Of a stretch of 64,000 nt of DNA, positions 32,720 to 44,751 are shown piece after piece (positions within the stretch are counted from its first letter, which is position 1; each line of letters opens with the position of its first letter). A program made the position numbers and the translations under genes. Where the stretch lies: assembly GCF_003086295.3 (NCBI RefSeq), contig NC_092045.1:93820693-93884692 (forward strand), read 5' to 3'. The notes beneath the pieces were generated by a model, which saw only the letters and a program-made list of their open reading frames with translations, was not told the origin of the DNA and ran no database searches. The stretch is from Arachis hypogaea (Eukaryota; Streptophyta; Magnoliopsida; Fabales; Fabaceae).

Positions 32720-33240
32720 CTAGAAAACCCTAACAGATCGATGAAAATGGAAGACAAACCCAGATCTGCAAGCAAAAACACGAGGAAGCCGTTCAGATCT
32801 CAAAAAACTAGCAAATCCGCAACGAAAATCACGCGTATTTCGTTCCGCGTAATAACGAACAAACAGATCAACAAGCGGAGAAACAGAGAAATGAAAAATC
32901 GCGAAACCTGAAGGGGATTTCAGCGGAAAGAGCTGCAAATCGTGAGTTGCCGGTGGAGATTCAACGAGATCTGACACGGGAAAGAAGCGTTAGGCCACGA
33001 GAAGTAGCTACAAAGAGTTCGGAAGTGAAGTAGGGTTGAAGTATGAACCCTAGAGAGAGAGAGAAAAAAGAAGTGGCTCGAAACTGCAGAGTGAAGAATC
33101 AAACCTTGAAGTTGCGTGAACGAAGGTTGAAGTTGGCGGATCTGAAAGTTTGAATCGGAGATTTTAGGTTCGGAGGATGGGAAGTGACAGGTCAACGGAG
33201 GAGGCGATAAGAAGAAGAAATGGTCAGGGAAGAGGAGCGC
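32720..33240 (-). promoter_or_regulatory. CAF1: CAF1 5' UTR with a possible intron
   Basis: Upstream of the ATG is a GC-richer leader. On the minus strand a donor CTTCAAG|GTTTGATTC (33,104) and a T-rich acceptor TTTTTGCTTGCAG|ATCTGGG (32,766) would define a 339-bp UTR intron; other AG sites exist (for example 32,908), so the boundary is tentative. Purine-rich plus-strand stretches near 33,050 suggest CT-rich leader sequence. Confidence 0.4.
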
Positions 33241-34400
33241 AAGGGCGAGGGTTGAGACCCTGATATGTAATGCGTGTGAGAGAGAAGAGGGGTGGGGTCG
33301 TTTTGGTTACCAACAACTGCACGGGGGGTGTCGTTTACAACTTGGCTCGGCCAATACGCGATGCGACAATATAATGCCAGTCGTTAACATATGTCCTCAA
33401 GCAAAATTCACCGACCTTCTCTTTTATTTCTTTTTTTTTAATATATGATTTTTTATTTTTTATTTTTTATTTTTTATTTCCTAATAGTTTATTCGATTAG
33501 ATATATGGGATACCGGATTTGATTGATTTACATGATATGCTTAGCATTTTTTCTTAGTAACCTTTAATATTAAACCCTATACCCATATTACCACAGTGCT
33601 AATTATTAATTAATTTATTGATGTTTGAATCCTTGGAGCGCAACCTATTTCGGTCTTGAGATCTATGTGTTTTGCTCTTTGATAGCTCAAATAAGTGTAT
33701 ATATTTACAATACCGAAAATATATTGTTTTATATTTGTTCATACTTTTGTCCATAACTCAAGATTAGGCTCAAAACAAGAACTAATATTTAATTTAATTT
33801 TTGAATTTATATGTAAATTTTAATTTATTTTTTTAATCTTTAAATTTTATAAATATAATTTATATTGGTCTAGGACAATTTTTGGCATAAAAAATTAACA
33901 TAAACAACTAAATATCATGTTAAAATTTGTAAAATAACATTGTTTTAGTTTTAGCATTTAAATAGTTTAAAAATGACACTGAATCGTCTATTTTAGGAAA
34001 AAAAATTTCAATAAATCACTTATGAATATTTTGTTGAGCTATTTGAATGCCAAAACAAAAATAATATCGTTTTACAGAGCCTAACATAGCATTTGATTGT
34101 CCACATAAGTGTTTCATTAACGTTTGTGGGTCCAAAATTATTCTAAGGGCTAACATGAGTCACATTTACAAAGTTTGGAGACCAAATAGAGGTAATCGAA
34201 ATTTTTGGAACTAAAGTAAGACTCGCGTGCAAGTTAAGGGACCGAATTGAGTAATATCTCTCAAAACAATTAAGAATTCAATCCCACTAGATAACCAATA
34301 TAGAATCTTACAACTGCTGCCAACTCTTATTGGACTAGGCCCAAAATCCACTAACATAAAAAAAAATTATCCCAACTTAATCCTAACCTAAGCAACTGTG
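33241..34400. other. AT-rich intergenic DNA
   Basis: No gene. The part at about 34,130-34,290 has phrases such as GGAACTAAAGTAAGACTCG and AAGTTAAGGGACCGAATTGA that resemble terminal regions of plant MULE-like repeats, but no partner end was found. Confidence 0.5.
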
Positions 34401-34990
34401 TCGCACCCCCTCTCCTTCTCTTCTCCCATCTCACTCACAGTGCCCACAAATCCTGGACAGCTGCGCCACCGCCCCCTACCGGTGCCGACGAGCGTCCCCC
34501 CACGACAAAACACTGGAGATGACAACTAGAACCATCACTAAAGAGAGCCCCGCACACCGTCAACCTTCGCACAACCGCACCGGTAGCCTCGACTCGAGCA
34601 TCCATCCGCTACAAGATGCTAGCGACGACAACCCGAGTCACCATGCAAGGAAGACGACGAAGCTATCGGCCGCGACTCCTCTCTGTTGAAGACAACGTTA
34701 TCCACTCCGCGAACCATCCCAAGTGGTCCGTCGCTGCGCCGCACACCAACACGTCGGTACAGTCGCAACCAGCACCGCCTCCAAGACGCGTCGTGCAGGT
34801 TCTTCCCCCTCTGTTGTCGTGTCTTCTGATGACTGTGTCTTTTTTGGAAGCTTTTTTTAGATGCGTCTCTGTCTTTTGTGGTTATGGATATATCTTTTTT
34901 GTATTGAATGTATCTGTTAATGGAGATGTTTTCGGTGATACGGTGACGGCGCAAGTACGTCGATAACGACAGCACTTAAAGAGGTGTGGG
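34400..34990. repeat. GC-rich island, unclassified repeat-like segment
   Basis: A sharp GC-rich block (many CG dinucleotides, about 34,430-34,810) in AT-rich surroundings, continuing into a T-rich part with a 116-codon open frame on the plus strand (34,616-34,966) that matches no family I know. It could be a transposon-captured exon or a weathered element. No protein is claimed. Confidence 0.35.
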
Positions 34991-35617
34991 TTGCGATCAT
35001 GGGTCTAGGAGGAAGACAGACATCGATCACAATGACATTGTGGACGATTACTCAACACAATTATTATTATTCAAATTTCTCATTAATGTCATTTTTTGAA
35101 TTTTAAAATTATTAATTGAGTTATCAAAAGTGAGCAGATTGACTTATGGTACCCAATACTTTTCCTTAAGCGTTTAAGACCCACTTCAGAATCTAAAATC
35201 ACTCTTCTCATACATCCGATCTCATTTATACGACTTAAACTTAATTTGATAATGATTTTACTTTTCTAACATAACTTATGAAACCTCTCTTTTAAAAGTT
35301 GTAGCACCTGCATTTAATAAAATTAAAATAAAAATAATTTTTAATTCACGTCATTTATATTTAATAAAATATCTTTTAAAAATGAAAAAGATCATAATAA
35401 ATGTATCTATAATGAAAAATAATTACTTTTCAAACTTTAGAATTTCATATAATATAAATATTGAAAAATTATTTCATAAGATCATCAAGAATCGGAGGAT
35501 TGAAAACAAAGAGAATCATGAATTTTTATATCAGAAATACCTAAAACTTATTGTGTGTAATTGAATAATGGACTTTATACAGCATTGTTATTATTTAATA
35601 AGACTAATAAATATAAA

Positions 35618-36062
35618 ATATTATTTGAGTATAGTATCGTTTTTGTTTTTAATGTTTGGAGTAAGTCTCAAAGTTGTCCCTAATGTTTAAATCGTCCTAT
35701 TTAAATTCCTAACGTTTTAAAATTAACTCAATGTTGTCCTGCCGTTAGGGATCCGTTAACAGAATTGATGGCGGAACAAAATTGAGACGATTTTGAAACG
35801 TTAAGGACTTAAATAGGATGAAAATGTTGGAGAAAAAAATGATACATAGAAATAAATTTAAATTTTATCCTTCAATAATATCAATTTTTTACTGTACATA
35901 GTATTCAATTATTTTTTAATTAAATCTAAGTAAATTATACTTAATCGCGTTACTTTCATTCTAAATAAATTAATTTTTTTATAATTTTACTCTTAAAGAT
36001 TTTTAGTTATCATAAAATATTTATAGAATGACTAGTATATAAACTTGCGAAAAAGAAAAAAA

Positions 36063-36109
<47 letters not shown>

Positions 36110-37339
36110 AAAAAAATAAAATATAAAGTGTATCTTTTGTCTCTAATGTATTAAAATTCTTTAATATTTAATTTAGTTAAATTTTATTTTTAATTTTATT
36201 CTTCATTAATATCAATTTTTTATGATAGATAATTATTTAATTATTTTTAAAATTTTATTTTTAATTATATTTTTTTAAGTGAATTTATTTTAATTAAGAG
36301 TAAAATTAAATCATTTCAATCATTTTAATTTTTAATAAACTTGGAAAAATAGTTATGGTAATAATAACAACTAATTAAATTACGTCGTGTAATTATTATG
36401 ATTCGGTTGCTATATTGTATTGTAATGTTATAACTTACATATTTCTTGTAGTTGGTGAAAAATATTGAAATGGTAGATTTAATTCAATCGATAAAATATT
36501 GATCAAATTGTCAATTTTAAATTTAATAAAATATTATATAAATTAAACTTTATCTTATTTAATTATATAATATATGTAAAACGTGCGAGATAATAATTTT
36601 AATTATTTTATTTTTAATAAATTTTAATCTTTTTTTATAATTTTAATTTTTTTACGAACAAAAAATTACTTAATTTATTTTTTTAATTTTACTCTTAATA
36701 AAAAATAAATTCATTTAAAAAGTAATGTGATTAAGAACAAAATTAAGAAAATAATTGAATAATTATTTACCATAAAAATTTGATATTATTGAAAAATAAA
36801 ATTAAAAATAAAGTTTAACTAAATTAAACATTAAAGAATTTCGATACATTAGAGATAAAAAGTACAATTTATACTTTATTGTATATATATCAATTTTTTT
36901 CTTTTTTCGCAAGTTTATGTATTAGTCATTTTACAAATATTTCATTATGACTAAAAATTTTTAAATATAAAATTATAAAAAAATAAATTTATTTAAAATG
37001 AAAGTAACGTGATTAAGTGTAATTTATTTAGATGTGATTAAAAAATAATTGAATACTATGTACAGTAAAAAATTGATATTATTGAATGATAAAATTAAAA
37101 TTTTATTTCTATGTATCGTTTTTGTCCTCAACGTTTTCGTTCTATTTAAGTCCTTAACATTTCAAAATCTTCTTAATTTTATCCATTGTCAATTCTGTTA
37201 ACATATCTCTAATGGTAGAATAACATTGAGCCAATTTTAAAACCTTAAAGATTTAGATAGAACGTTTTAAGCGTTAGGCACAACTTTAGCACTTATCCCA
37301 AACGTTAGAAACAAAAACGATATTTTATTCAATATTATT
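35618..37339. mobile_element. Foldback element with ~700-bp inverted arms
   Basis: Plus-strand ends TGAGTATAGTATCGTTTTTG (35,626) and, complemented, TGAATAAAATATCGTTTTTG (37,331) open long inverted arms: about 35,626-36,330 pairs with 36,620-37,331, with recognisable similarity throughout (for example TTTTACTGTACATAGTATTC on both arms). The target duplication is ATATTATT on both sides (35,618-35,625; 37,332-37,339), 8 or 9 bp, so hAT or MULE origin is possible. A TA microsatellite lies at 36,064-36,102. No transposase; the middle (~290 bp) is unrelated AT-rich DNA. Confidence 0.8.
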
Positions 37340-37933
37340 CTATTATAATAGCCCAATAACAATACACGAATCAAATATATTATAAAGGAAGCAATAGAAT
37401 AAATTAATTAACATCACTTGCAAGAAAAAAATTATGAGAAGCAATGAATAATTTCTCAATTTCAAATTAAAATGTAATCACTTTGATATTATTATTACTA
37501 CAACACTAACTTAATGTTTACCTTGTATTTTATTTTAAGATTAAACTTGTAATTCTGAAGAAGGAATAGATCTTTATCTGTTAGCTCAAGTATGAAAAAG
37601 CAACTAATTTTTTTTTGTATTTAATTTTTTTAGTATTTTTGACCTCCCTAAAAAAAGAGGCAAAAAAAAAAGATACAAATAGAAGAAGTTCATAGCTGGT
37701 GTGTGATATGCATGAAATTTGTGAAGGTTAGAATAAAAAATAAAAAATATACGAGAACTCAATCGGCAAAAAGTATGCGAAAAAATAAATGAAATTTAGT
37801 GTTAATAATTAATAAGGGTAATTTTAGATATTTATTATTATATAGAGTTATATTAGATTTTTTAATTTTGATAAGTACAATTTAATTTTAAAAAGTTTTG
37901 TTTAGGTACTTTCAAAAATATCCCTAATTTTTA

Positions 37934-38825
37934 AGGATGTGTTTGGCATTGAAAGAGAAAAAGCACTTACAACTTTTTGAACGCTTCCATTTTTGGTTTG
38001 GCTAATTTTTCTATCTACAAATGCAGAAGTGATTTTGGTTACAAAACCACGTTTACAAGAAGAAGAATTTCTAGCTTCTACGTTGCACTAACTGACTTTT
38101 AGCCATTGACATTTAACCTTTATTTTTTTTTACCAACTTTATCCTTTATACATATTATTGTATTATTTATAAAATTCTTATTATTTCTCTCTATATGAGC
38201 TCTTTTTTTCTATTATTTATTATTTATATTTTTTACTAATTTTTTATTTGACATTATATATTTTTATAATGATAATTTTTGTGCATTATATTTATTATTA
38301 TCTTTTTATAATATAATTTATTGATCCCATTAGGTAAAATAATTTAAACAAAAAAATTAACCATAAATAATAATAATAACAAAAAATTATAGAATATTAA
38401 AAAAGAGTACTAAAAATGCTAAAAATATACTATATAAAAATATATGAGAAAAAAATGTAAAAAAATTTAAATATATATAAAAAAATAACATTATAATTTA
38501 ATGTCATGTCCTTTTTAGTAATTATCTATCTAAAGGTGATTTTAACTAATATTATCCAAACAATATTTATTTTATCAAAATCAATTTTAGTATAGAGTTG
38601 CCAAACATAAATCATGTTGACACAAACTTACTTCGACCCAAAATCAATTTTATAAAATCACTTCTATTCAAATTCCAGTTTGACCAACTACAATCCAAAC
38701 ACACACTAAAAGCTACAAGCACAAGCAGATCGCCTTTTTTATTTACCAATTACATAACGAAATGATCGTACTTTTAAAAAGTGCAAGCACCTTTTCAAAA
38801 AAAATTTACCAAACCAAACATATAT
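37934..38825. mobile_element. PIF/Harbinger-like non-autonomous element
   Basis: The left end after TTA reads AGGATGTGTTTGGCATTG; the right end complemented after TTA reads ATATATGTTTGGTTTGG, and similarity goes on inward (AAAAGCACTTACAACTTTTT versus AAAGGTGCTTGCACTTTTT). A second inner end near 38,700 (complement GTGTGTTTGGATTGTAGTTG) suggests another MITE nested inside. TTA target duplication at 37,931-37,933 and 38,826-38,828. No coding sequence. Confidence 0.6.
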
Positions 38826-38839
38826 TTAAATATGAGATC

Positions 38840-39380
38840 TCAACCACCTCTATATAAAAGGACGAATAACCACCGAGTCAGGTGGATAAGTTATAAAAAG
38901 ATAACAAACTTATCTTCTTTATTATATAAATTTTCTTAGCAAGTTAAGGTATTTTTTAATTCCAAATCTACTAAAAATTTGCTAAAAATTATTGCTAACT
39001 TGAACATTAGAATTCTTTGTAGGTATCACTCTCCAATCTCTCCAAAGAGCTTGGATGACATCACTTTGCCAGAAGAGACGTCGAAATATCCTACTAATAA
39101 AAAAATTTGGACCTCACATTTAGTCTCAAATCACACTAATTTTAAGTAAACCCCAAAACATTGACACTGTTGTCGTTAATTTGAAATTCAATACCCAACC
39201 ATAACAGATGATTACCTAAAAAATGGATACACGATATCTAAATTAGAACACCCAGAAAAAGAATAGATCAATGATGATTAAGCACTTATTATCCCTCTAC
39301 AAAAAAATAAGGGAGACCGATGAAGGAAGAGCTAAGAACGACCTGAGTGGGTGAAGATTAGAATCTAAAGTTCATAAACC
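38840..39380 (+). repeat. LTR remnant, plus orientation
   Basis: Carries a TATA box (CTATATAAAAGG at about 38,851) followed by TGCTAACTTGAACATTAG...TTTGTAGGTATCAC and later TGGACCTCACATTTAGTCTC. The same order of motifs occurs in reverse at 46,700-47,000, which identifies both as decayed copies of one LTR (U3 TATA, R and U5). No intact partner LTR. Confidence 0.5.
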
Positions 39381-40700
39381 TGGAGGCTTAGGAGACAGAG
39401 ACGCAATAGAACAATATTTTAGATATATCTAATAAAAAATGATTTATTGATTTATTTAATTTTAAATTTTTATATATTTTTTTCCAAAAATTACATAAAA
39501 GTATATAATAAAAAATTAACAAAATATTTAACTTAAATAAAAAATGTAGTATACAATAAATAAATATCAATTTCTATAAAAAAAATGTGTGTATATATTA
39601 TTTTTTGCAAGAAACCAAAACTTTAATTTTTATTGTTGGGCAAAAATTTTGACATAAAAATATTTTTAGAGATATGTCCCAATATGAGACTGAGTGGTTT
39701 TATGTCCTGATATGGCGAATTTGGGTCTTTTCGTAGTGGACGAGAAGATTTAATCAAATTTTTATGGAGTTGTGTTTGACTATGAAAAAAAAAATAAAAA
39801 TAAAAATAGAGTAATGCAATGTGAAGTTAAAATTAAGAGAGATTCTTTTGCTCAGCGAACGAGCCTTCTTGCTTTTCGCGAGAAGAGACTATATGCATGT
39901 CTTAGGAACTCTCATCGTGCGAGAAGGGTGTGTCTCACCATATCATCCACCAACACTGATATAAACATAGAAGAGAAAGTTTAGGGCCATTATTTTTATT
40001 GAAATTTGGCCAGTATTTAATTATTAAAAAAAAATGAGTAATTTTATATTGTTAGATATCATTTTATACTATTAAAAATATTAATAATGATTAATTGATG
40101 GCTATATATACATCACAATTTCTGCTGATTTTCTAACATTTCTCAACACAGAATACGATATATAATAGAATATATTAACACTTATTTTAAAATTTGATGA
40201 AATACGAAAACATGCATATATATAAAATATAAAATATTTTTTAGATAAATCATAATAATATTTTATTAATATTAAAATATCAATTAATTTGTTATTATTT
40301 TTAATGTCTTATTTTTATTATATAAAATATTTAAAATATTTTTATTTTAATAAATAATATTATATGCTATTTATTAAATTTATTTTAAAAATACATGTTA
40401 AGAATAAAGGTTAGACATGCTGACACGTGATAATATTTAGGTGTGTCTAAGTGTATTCGAAAATTTTTTTATTTTTTATTAAAACACAATTGGACACAAC
40501 AGACATACATGTCAGACAAGTATCGATGAGTATCATTTCTAAAATATGATCGACACTCAAATATGATAATTCAACAAAATATTCGTATTTAATAGATCTC
40601 ACCATATACTTGTACATCATTCATACCCCTCGTAATCTAGTATTATACCATGATAATTCCTATTTAAAAACTATTTTTTGTATACCTCCAACATTAGTTT
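39381..40700. other. AT-rich intergenic DNA
   Basis: No gene; sequence of low complexity, with short mixed-composition stretches at 39,660-39,980. Confidence 0.55.
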
Positions 40701-40831
40701 ATATAATAATAACAATGATAAGATTGATCTACTTTAAAATAGAAAAAAATAGTTAATGTTAAATTAATTTAATTATCTATTTTAAGAATAAATAATTATA
40801 ATTATGCATGATTGGTTTATAATATTAATTA

Positions 40832-41323
40832 GGATAAACCACCAAAAATGCACTTGAATAATTTTGTCGCTAATAAAAATGCACTTAAATTTTGTTATTG
40901 ACAAAAATATGTTTAAATAATTTTAAAATACGGCAAAAATACCCATTAAATATATATTCTCAAAAAATACTTTATAGATTAAATTTTGATGAATTTTTTG
41001 CAAGTATTATTAAAAAAATAAGATATTTTTATCTATAAAATTTGATAATTTTTTGCTAAGTATATATTTTTTGTGATTTTTTTCAACAACCAATAATACT
41101 TTTAAAATTAATAAAAATATTGAGATCAATTTTTTTTATCCTGTTTTTTGTGTGTAATAGTTATCTAAATATTCTTATAAAATTTTGGATTAAATTACAA
41201 AAAAAAAATTTAGGCATTTTTGTAGAACTTTTAAATTATTTGAGAGTATTTTTGTCGATAACAAAATTTAAGTATATTTTTGTTAATGAAAAAATTATTC
41301 GAGTATATTTTTTATAGTTTATA
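40832..41323. mobile_element. MITE copy 1 inside the tandem array
   Basis: About 492 bp with long inverted ends: left GGATAAACCACCAAAAATGC..., right complemented ATAAACTATAAAAAATATAC.... The arms keep pairing for over 100 bp (AATTTTGTTATTGACAAAAA versus AATTTTGTTATCGACAAAAA). Target duplication unclear in this AT-rich site. Confidence 0.65.
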
Positions 41324-42604
41324 TAATATACGATAATTTTTTTAAATGATAGTTTTTTTTATTAATATTTTTTAACATTAATTTTACATAATTGATTAAA
41401 ATAATTATGCATCAATACAATCATAGTATAAGAAGGTTGATATATTTTAAAATAAAAAACAAATTTTTAATCAATGTTAAATTAATTTGATGATTTATCT
41501 TAAGAACAAATAATTATTATTATGCATGATTGGTGTATAATAAATAAATAATAATATATAATATTTTATTTTTAAATGATAACTTCCTTTCATATTACCG
41601 TTTCTTAATATTAACTTACATAATTGATTAAAATAATTATGTATTTATACAATAGTAATATAATAGGATTGATATACTTTATAATAAGAAAAAAAAATTT
41701 AATTGATGCTAAATTAATTTGATTAATTATTTTGAAAAGAAAAATTATAACTATGCATAATTTGGTTCAAAGCAAAACACTAATAAAAACCAAAGTACAA
41801 CTAATAATACATTTTTTTCTATTTAAAAAAAATACATTTTTCCTTTCTATATAGATATTTTATTGTAACATTAATAACAAATTGTAGTACAACTAATTAA
41901 AGAATTTAATTTTTGTGTATTAATAATTTAAATAATAGGAATAATGATAATGAAGCAAAGTATTGTAATTATGTAAAATATTGTCAATTATAAATATACA
42001 TTCATATAACATTAATAATGATAGGATTCATCTACTTTAAAATAGAAAAAGAAAATTTTAATTAATAAAACATTAATTTGATTATTATTTATTTTAAGAA
42101 CAAATAATTTTAATTATGCATAATTAATATATAATCTAGTTAATGTATAACAATTTTCTTTTAGATGATAATTTTTCTTTCATAGTAATGTTTTTAACAT
42201 TAATTTTACTTAATTGATTAAAATAATTCGATATTCATATAATATAATAGTATAATAGGATTGTTATACTTTAAAATAGGAAAACAAATTTTTAATTAAT
42301 ACTAAATAGATTTGATTATCTATTTTAAAAGCAAATAATTATAATTTTGCAAGATTGGTTTATAATATTAATAATTTATGACAATTTTCTTTTAAATGAT
42401 AATTTCTTTTAATATAAATATTTCTTAACATTAATTTTACGTAATTGATTAAAATAATTATGCATCCATACATACAATAGTAATATAAAAGGATTGATAT
42501 ACTTTAAAATAGAAAAAAAATTTTAATTAATACAAAAATAATTTGATGATCTATCTTAAAAATAATTAATTATAATTATGCATGATTTGTGTATGATAAA
42601 TAAA

Positions 42605-42979
42605 GGAGTAAACCACCAAAAATATATCTAAATTTTATTGGCAAACAAAAATATTCCTAAATTTTATTTCGACAAAAATATTTTTAAATAATTTGAAAAA
42701 TACGCCAAAATAGTGTAGATATGAACCTATGATTAGAAATTTGTTTTATTAGCGAAAAAACATGACATGGCTCACTTGCGAATGTTAGAGTCTTATTTGT
42801 CATAATAAAAGTTTAATTTGCTACGTCACTTTTTTACGTTAACACATAACATCTCAATTCATGAGTATGCATTTTTGTCGTATTTTAAAATAATTTGATA
42901 ATATTTTTGTCGATAACAAACTTTGAAAATATTTTTATCAACAATAAAATAATTTAGATGCATTTTTAGTGATTTATCC
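42605..42979. mobile_element. MITE copy 2 inside the tandem array
   Basis: About 375 bp, same family as copy 1: left GGAGTAAACCACCAAAAAT, right complemented GGATAAATCACTAAAAATGC. The arms pair imperfectly; the middle (ATGACATGGCTCACTTGCG) differs in length from copy 1. Confidence 0.65.
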
Positions 42980-43190
42980 AAAAATAATTTACCACTGTTT
43001 ATTTTTAAAATGATAATTTTCTTTCATATTAATGTTTTTTAACATTAACTTATACAATTAACTAAAAGTAATTATAGATTCATACAATAGTAATATAGTA
43101 GGATTGATATATTTTATAATAGAAAGAAAACTTTATTTAATTCTAGATAATTTGATTAGCTATTTTAAAAACAAATAGTTATGAGATATT

Positions 43191-44600
43191 CTCTACATCC
43201 AAGCAATTTTGGCTTCTAAGCTCATTCAAGCAATTTTAGATCACGCGCTTTTTTTGTTGTTGTTGTTCTTCTTCTTCTTCTTCTTCTTCTTCTTCTTCTT
43301 CTTCTTCTTCTTCTTCTTCTTCTTCTTCTTCTTCTTCTTCTTCTCACTTTCGTTTATGCACGGAGCGTCTTCTTCACTTTCTTCGCGTTCCTCCTCCTTC
43401 TCATTCTCCTCCTTCTTTCTCGCGTTCATTCTTCTTCACATGTTTTCTCCTTATCCTCATTCTTTTATTGTTGTTGCTGCTGTATTTTTTTGTCTTTTCC
43501 TCCTTCTCTCCCTAGTGAAAAAACAGTAGAAGGTGAGGAGGAAGAGTTTTGAATTGTGTATAACATAAATGAACCGAACATGTTATTATGGTGAAACAAT
43601 TATATAGTACTAAATGAATGAAACATATCCATTATATAAATTCAAATTCGAACAGTTTTTTGCATAATGAACCGAACACGTAATCATGGTAAAATAATTG
43701 TATAGTATTGATTGAACGAAATATAATTCATTATATAAAATCAAATTTAGACAGCTTTCTGCATAATGAACCGAACACAGTACTCATGTTGAAACAATTG
43801 TATAGTACTGAGTGAACAAAACATAATCCATTATATAAAATCAAATTCTAACAGCTTTCTACATAATGAACCGAATACGTACTCATGGTGAAACAATTGT
43901 ATAGTGCTGAGTGAACGAAACATAATCCATTATATAAAATCAAATTCAAACAACTTTCTACATAATGAATCGAACCTAGTAGTCATGGTGAAACAATTGT
44001 ATAGTACTGACTGAACGAAACATAATCCATTATATAAAATCAAATTTGAAACACCTTTGCCTACAATTTAGAGATTATCAATTCAATGCAATTCAGATTC
44101 AGAACACCTGCGTTCATTCAATTCAATTGAGCAATTGCATTCCATTCAATTCAATTGAAAAAATAATGTTTGTGTTGTTGGTGATGACGATAATAAAAGA
44201 GGAGAAGCATGTGTGAGGAGGAGGAGGAGAAGAAGGAGGAGGAGGTATACGTGAATTTGAAAGAAGAACATGACGTATGCGTGTATTTGAAAGAAGAAGA
44301 AGAAGAAGCGCAGGGGAAGAAGAAGAAGAAGAGAAGGAGGATGAGGAGGAAGAGAAGCAGAAGAAGAATCTGCGTGCGTGAGGAGGAGGAGGAGGAGGAA
44401 GTGGAGGACTGGAGGAGGAGGAGGTATACGTGAATTCGAAAGAAAAACATGACGTATGCGTGTATTTGAAGAAGAAGAAGAAGAAGAAGAAGAAGAAGAA
44501 GAAGAAGAAGAAGAAGAAGAAGAAGAAGCACAGGGGAGAAGCAGATGAAGAAGCGCGGGAGAGGAGAACAAGATAAAGCGCGTGTAATAAAGAACATGAC
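43191..44600. repeat. Composite repeat: CTT/GAA arms around a 100-bp minisatellite
   Basis: Left arm: pyrimidine-rich strand with a (CTT)n tract of about 78 bp (43,267-43,344). Centre: five tandem 100-bp units starting at about 43,562, 43,662, 43,762, 43,862 and 43,961, each opening CATAATGAACCGAACAC. Right arm: purine-rich with a (GAA)n tract (44,468-44,528) and two copies of ACATGACGTATGCGTGTATT 177 bp apart. The outer ends share AAAGCGCGTG in inverted orientation, so the block may be a transposon with long inverted arms. Open frames here are microsatellite translations. Confidence 0.7.
43562..44060. repeat. 100-bp minisatellite, five copies
   Basis: Units contain GAACCGAACACGTACTCATG, GTGAAACAATTGTATAGTAC and CATAATCCATTATATAAAAT, repeated at an almost exact 100-bp step (99-100). 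Copies differ by a few substitutions each. Confidence 0.9.
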
Positions 44601-44751
44601 ATATGCGGACCCATATAAAAAGGAAAAAAATGTAGGGATCCAATTAAAAAAAATTTGGAACAAAGACTCAATTAAAAGAAAAAAAAAAGTACAGAGACCT
44701 AATTAAAAATTTTATGAAACTATAAGGACCAATAGTGTAATTAAACCTTAA

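Larger units (their letters stand above)
40700..43190. repeat. Tandem array of ~233-bp monomers (7 copies)
   Basis: The landmark AGGATTGATATACTTTAAAATAGA recurs, with changes, near 40,720, 41,433, 41,665, 42,023, 42,257, 42,490 and 43,100. After subtracting the two MITEs, spacings are 221, 232, 358, 234, 233 and 235 bp; the 358-bp unit holds about 125 bp of extra AT-rich DNA. Each monomer also has GATTATCTATTTTAAGAACA, ATAATTATAATTATGCATGA and ATGTTTCTTAACATTAA-like parts. Very AT-rich, no coding potential. Confidence 0.85.

Noticed and set aside
34616..34966. 116-codon frame in the GC-rich island as a gene
   Set aside because: High GC alone keeps both strands open here (a 118-codon frame lies opposite); no domain or splice context supports a gene.
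44123..44671. Three overlapping long frames rich in F, S or L
   Set aside because: They are readings of the GAA/CTT microsatellite and surrounding purine-rich DNA in all frames.
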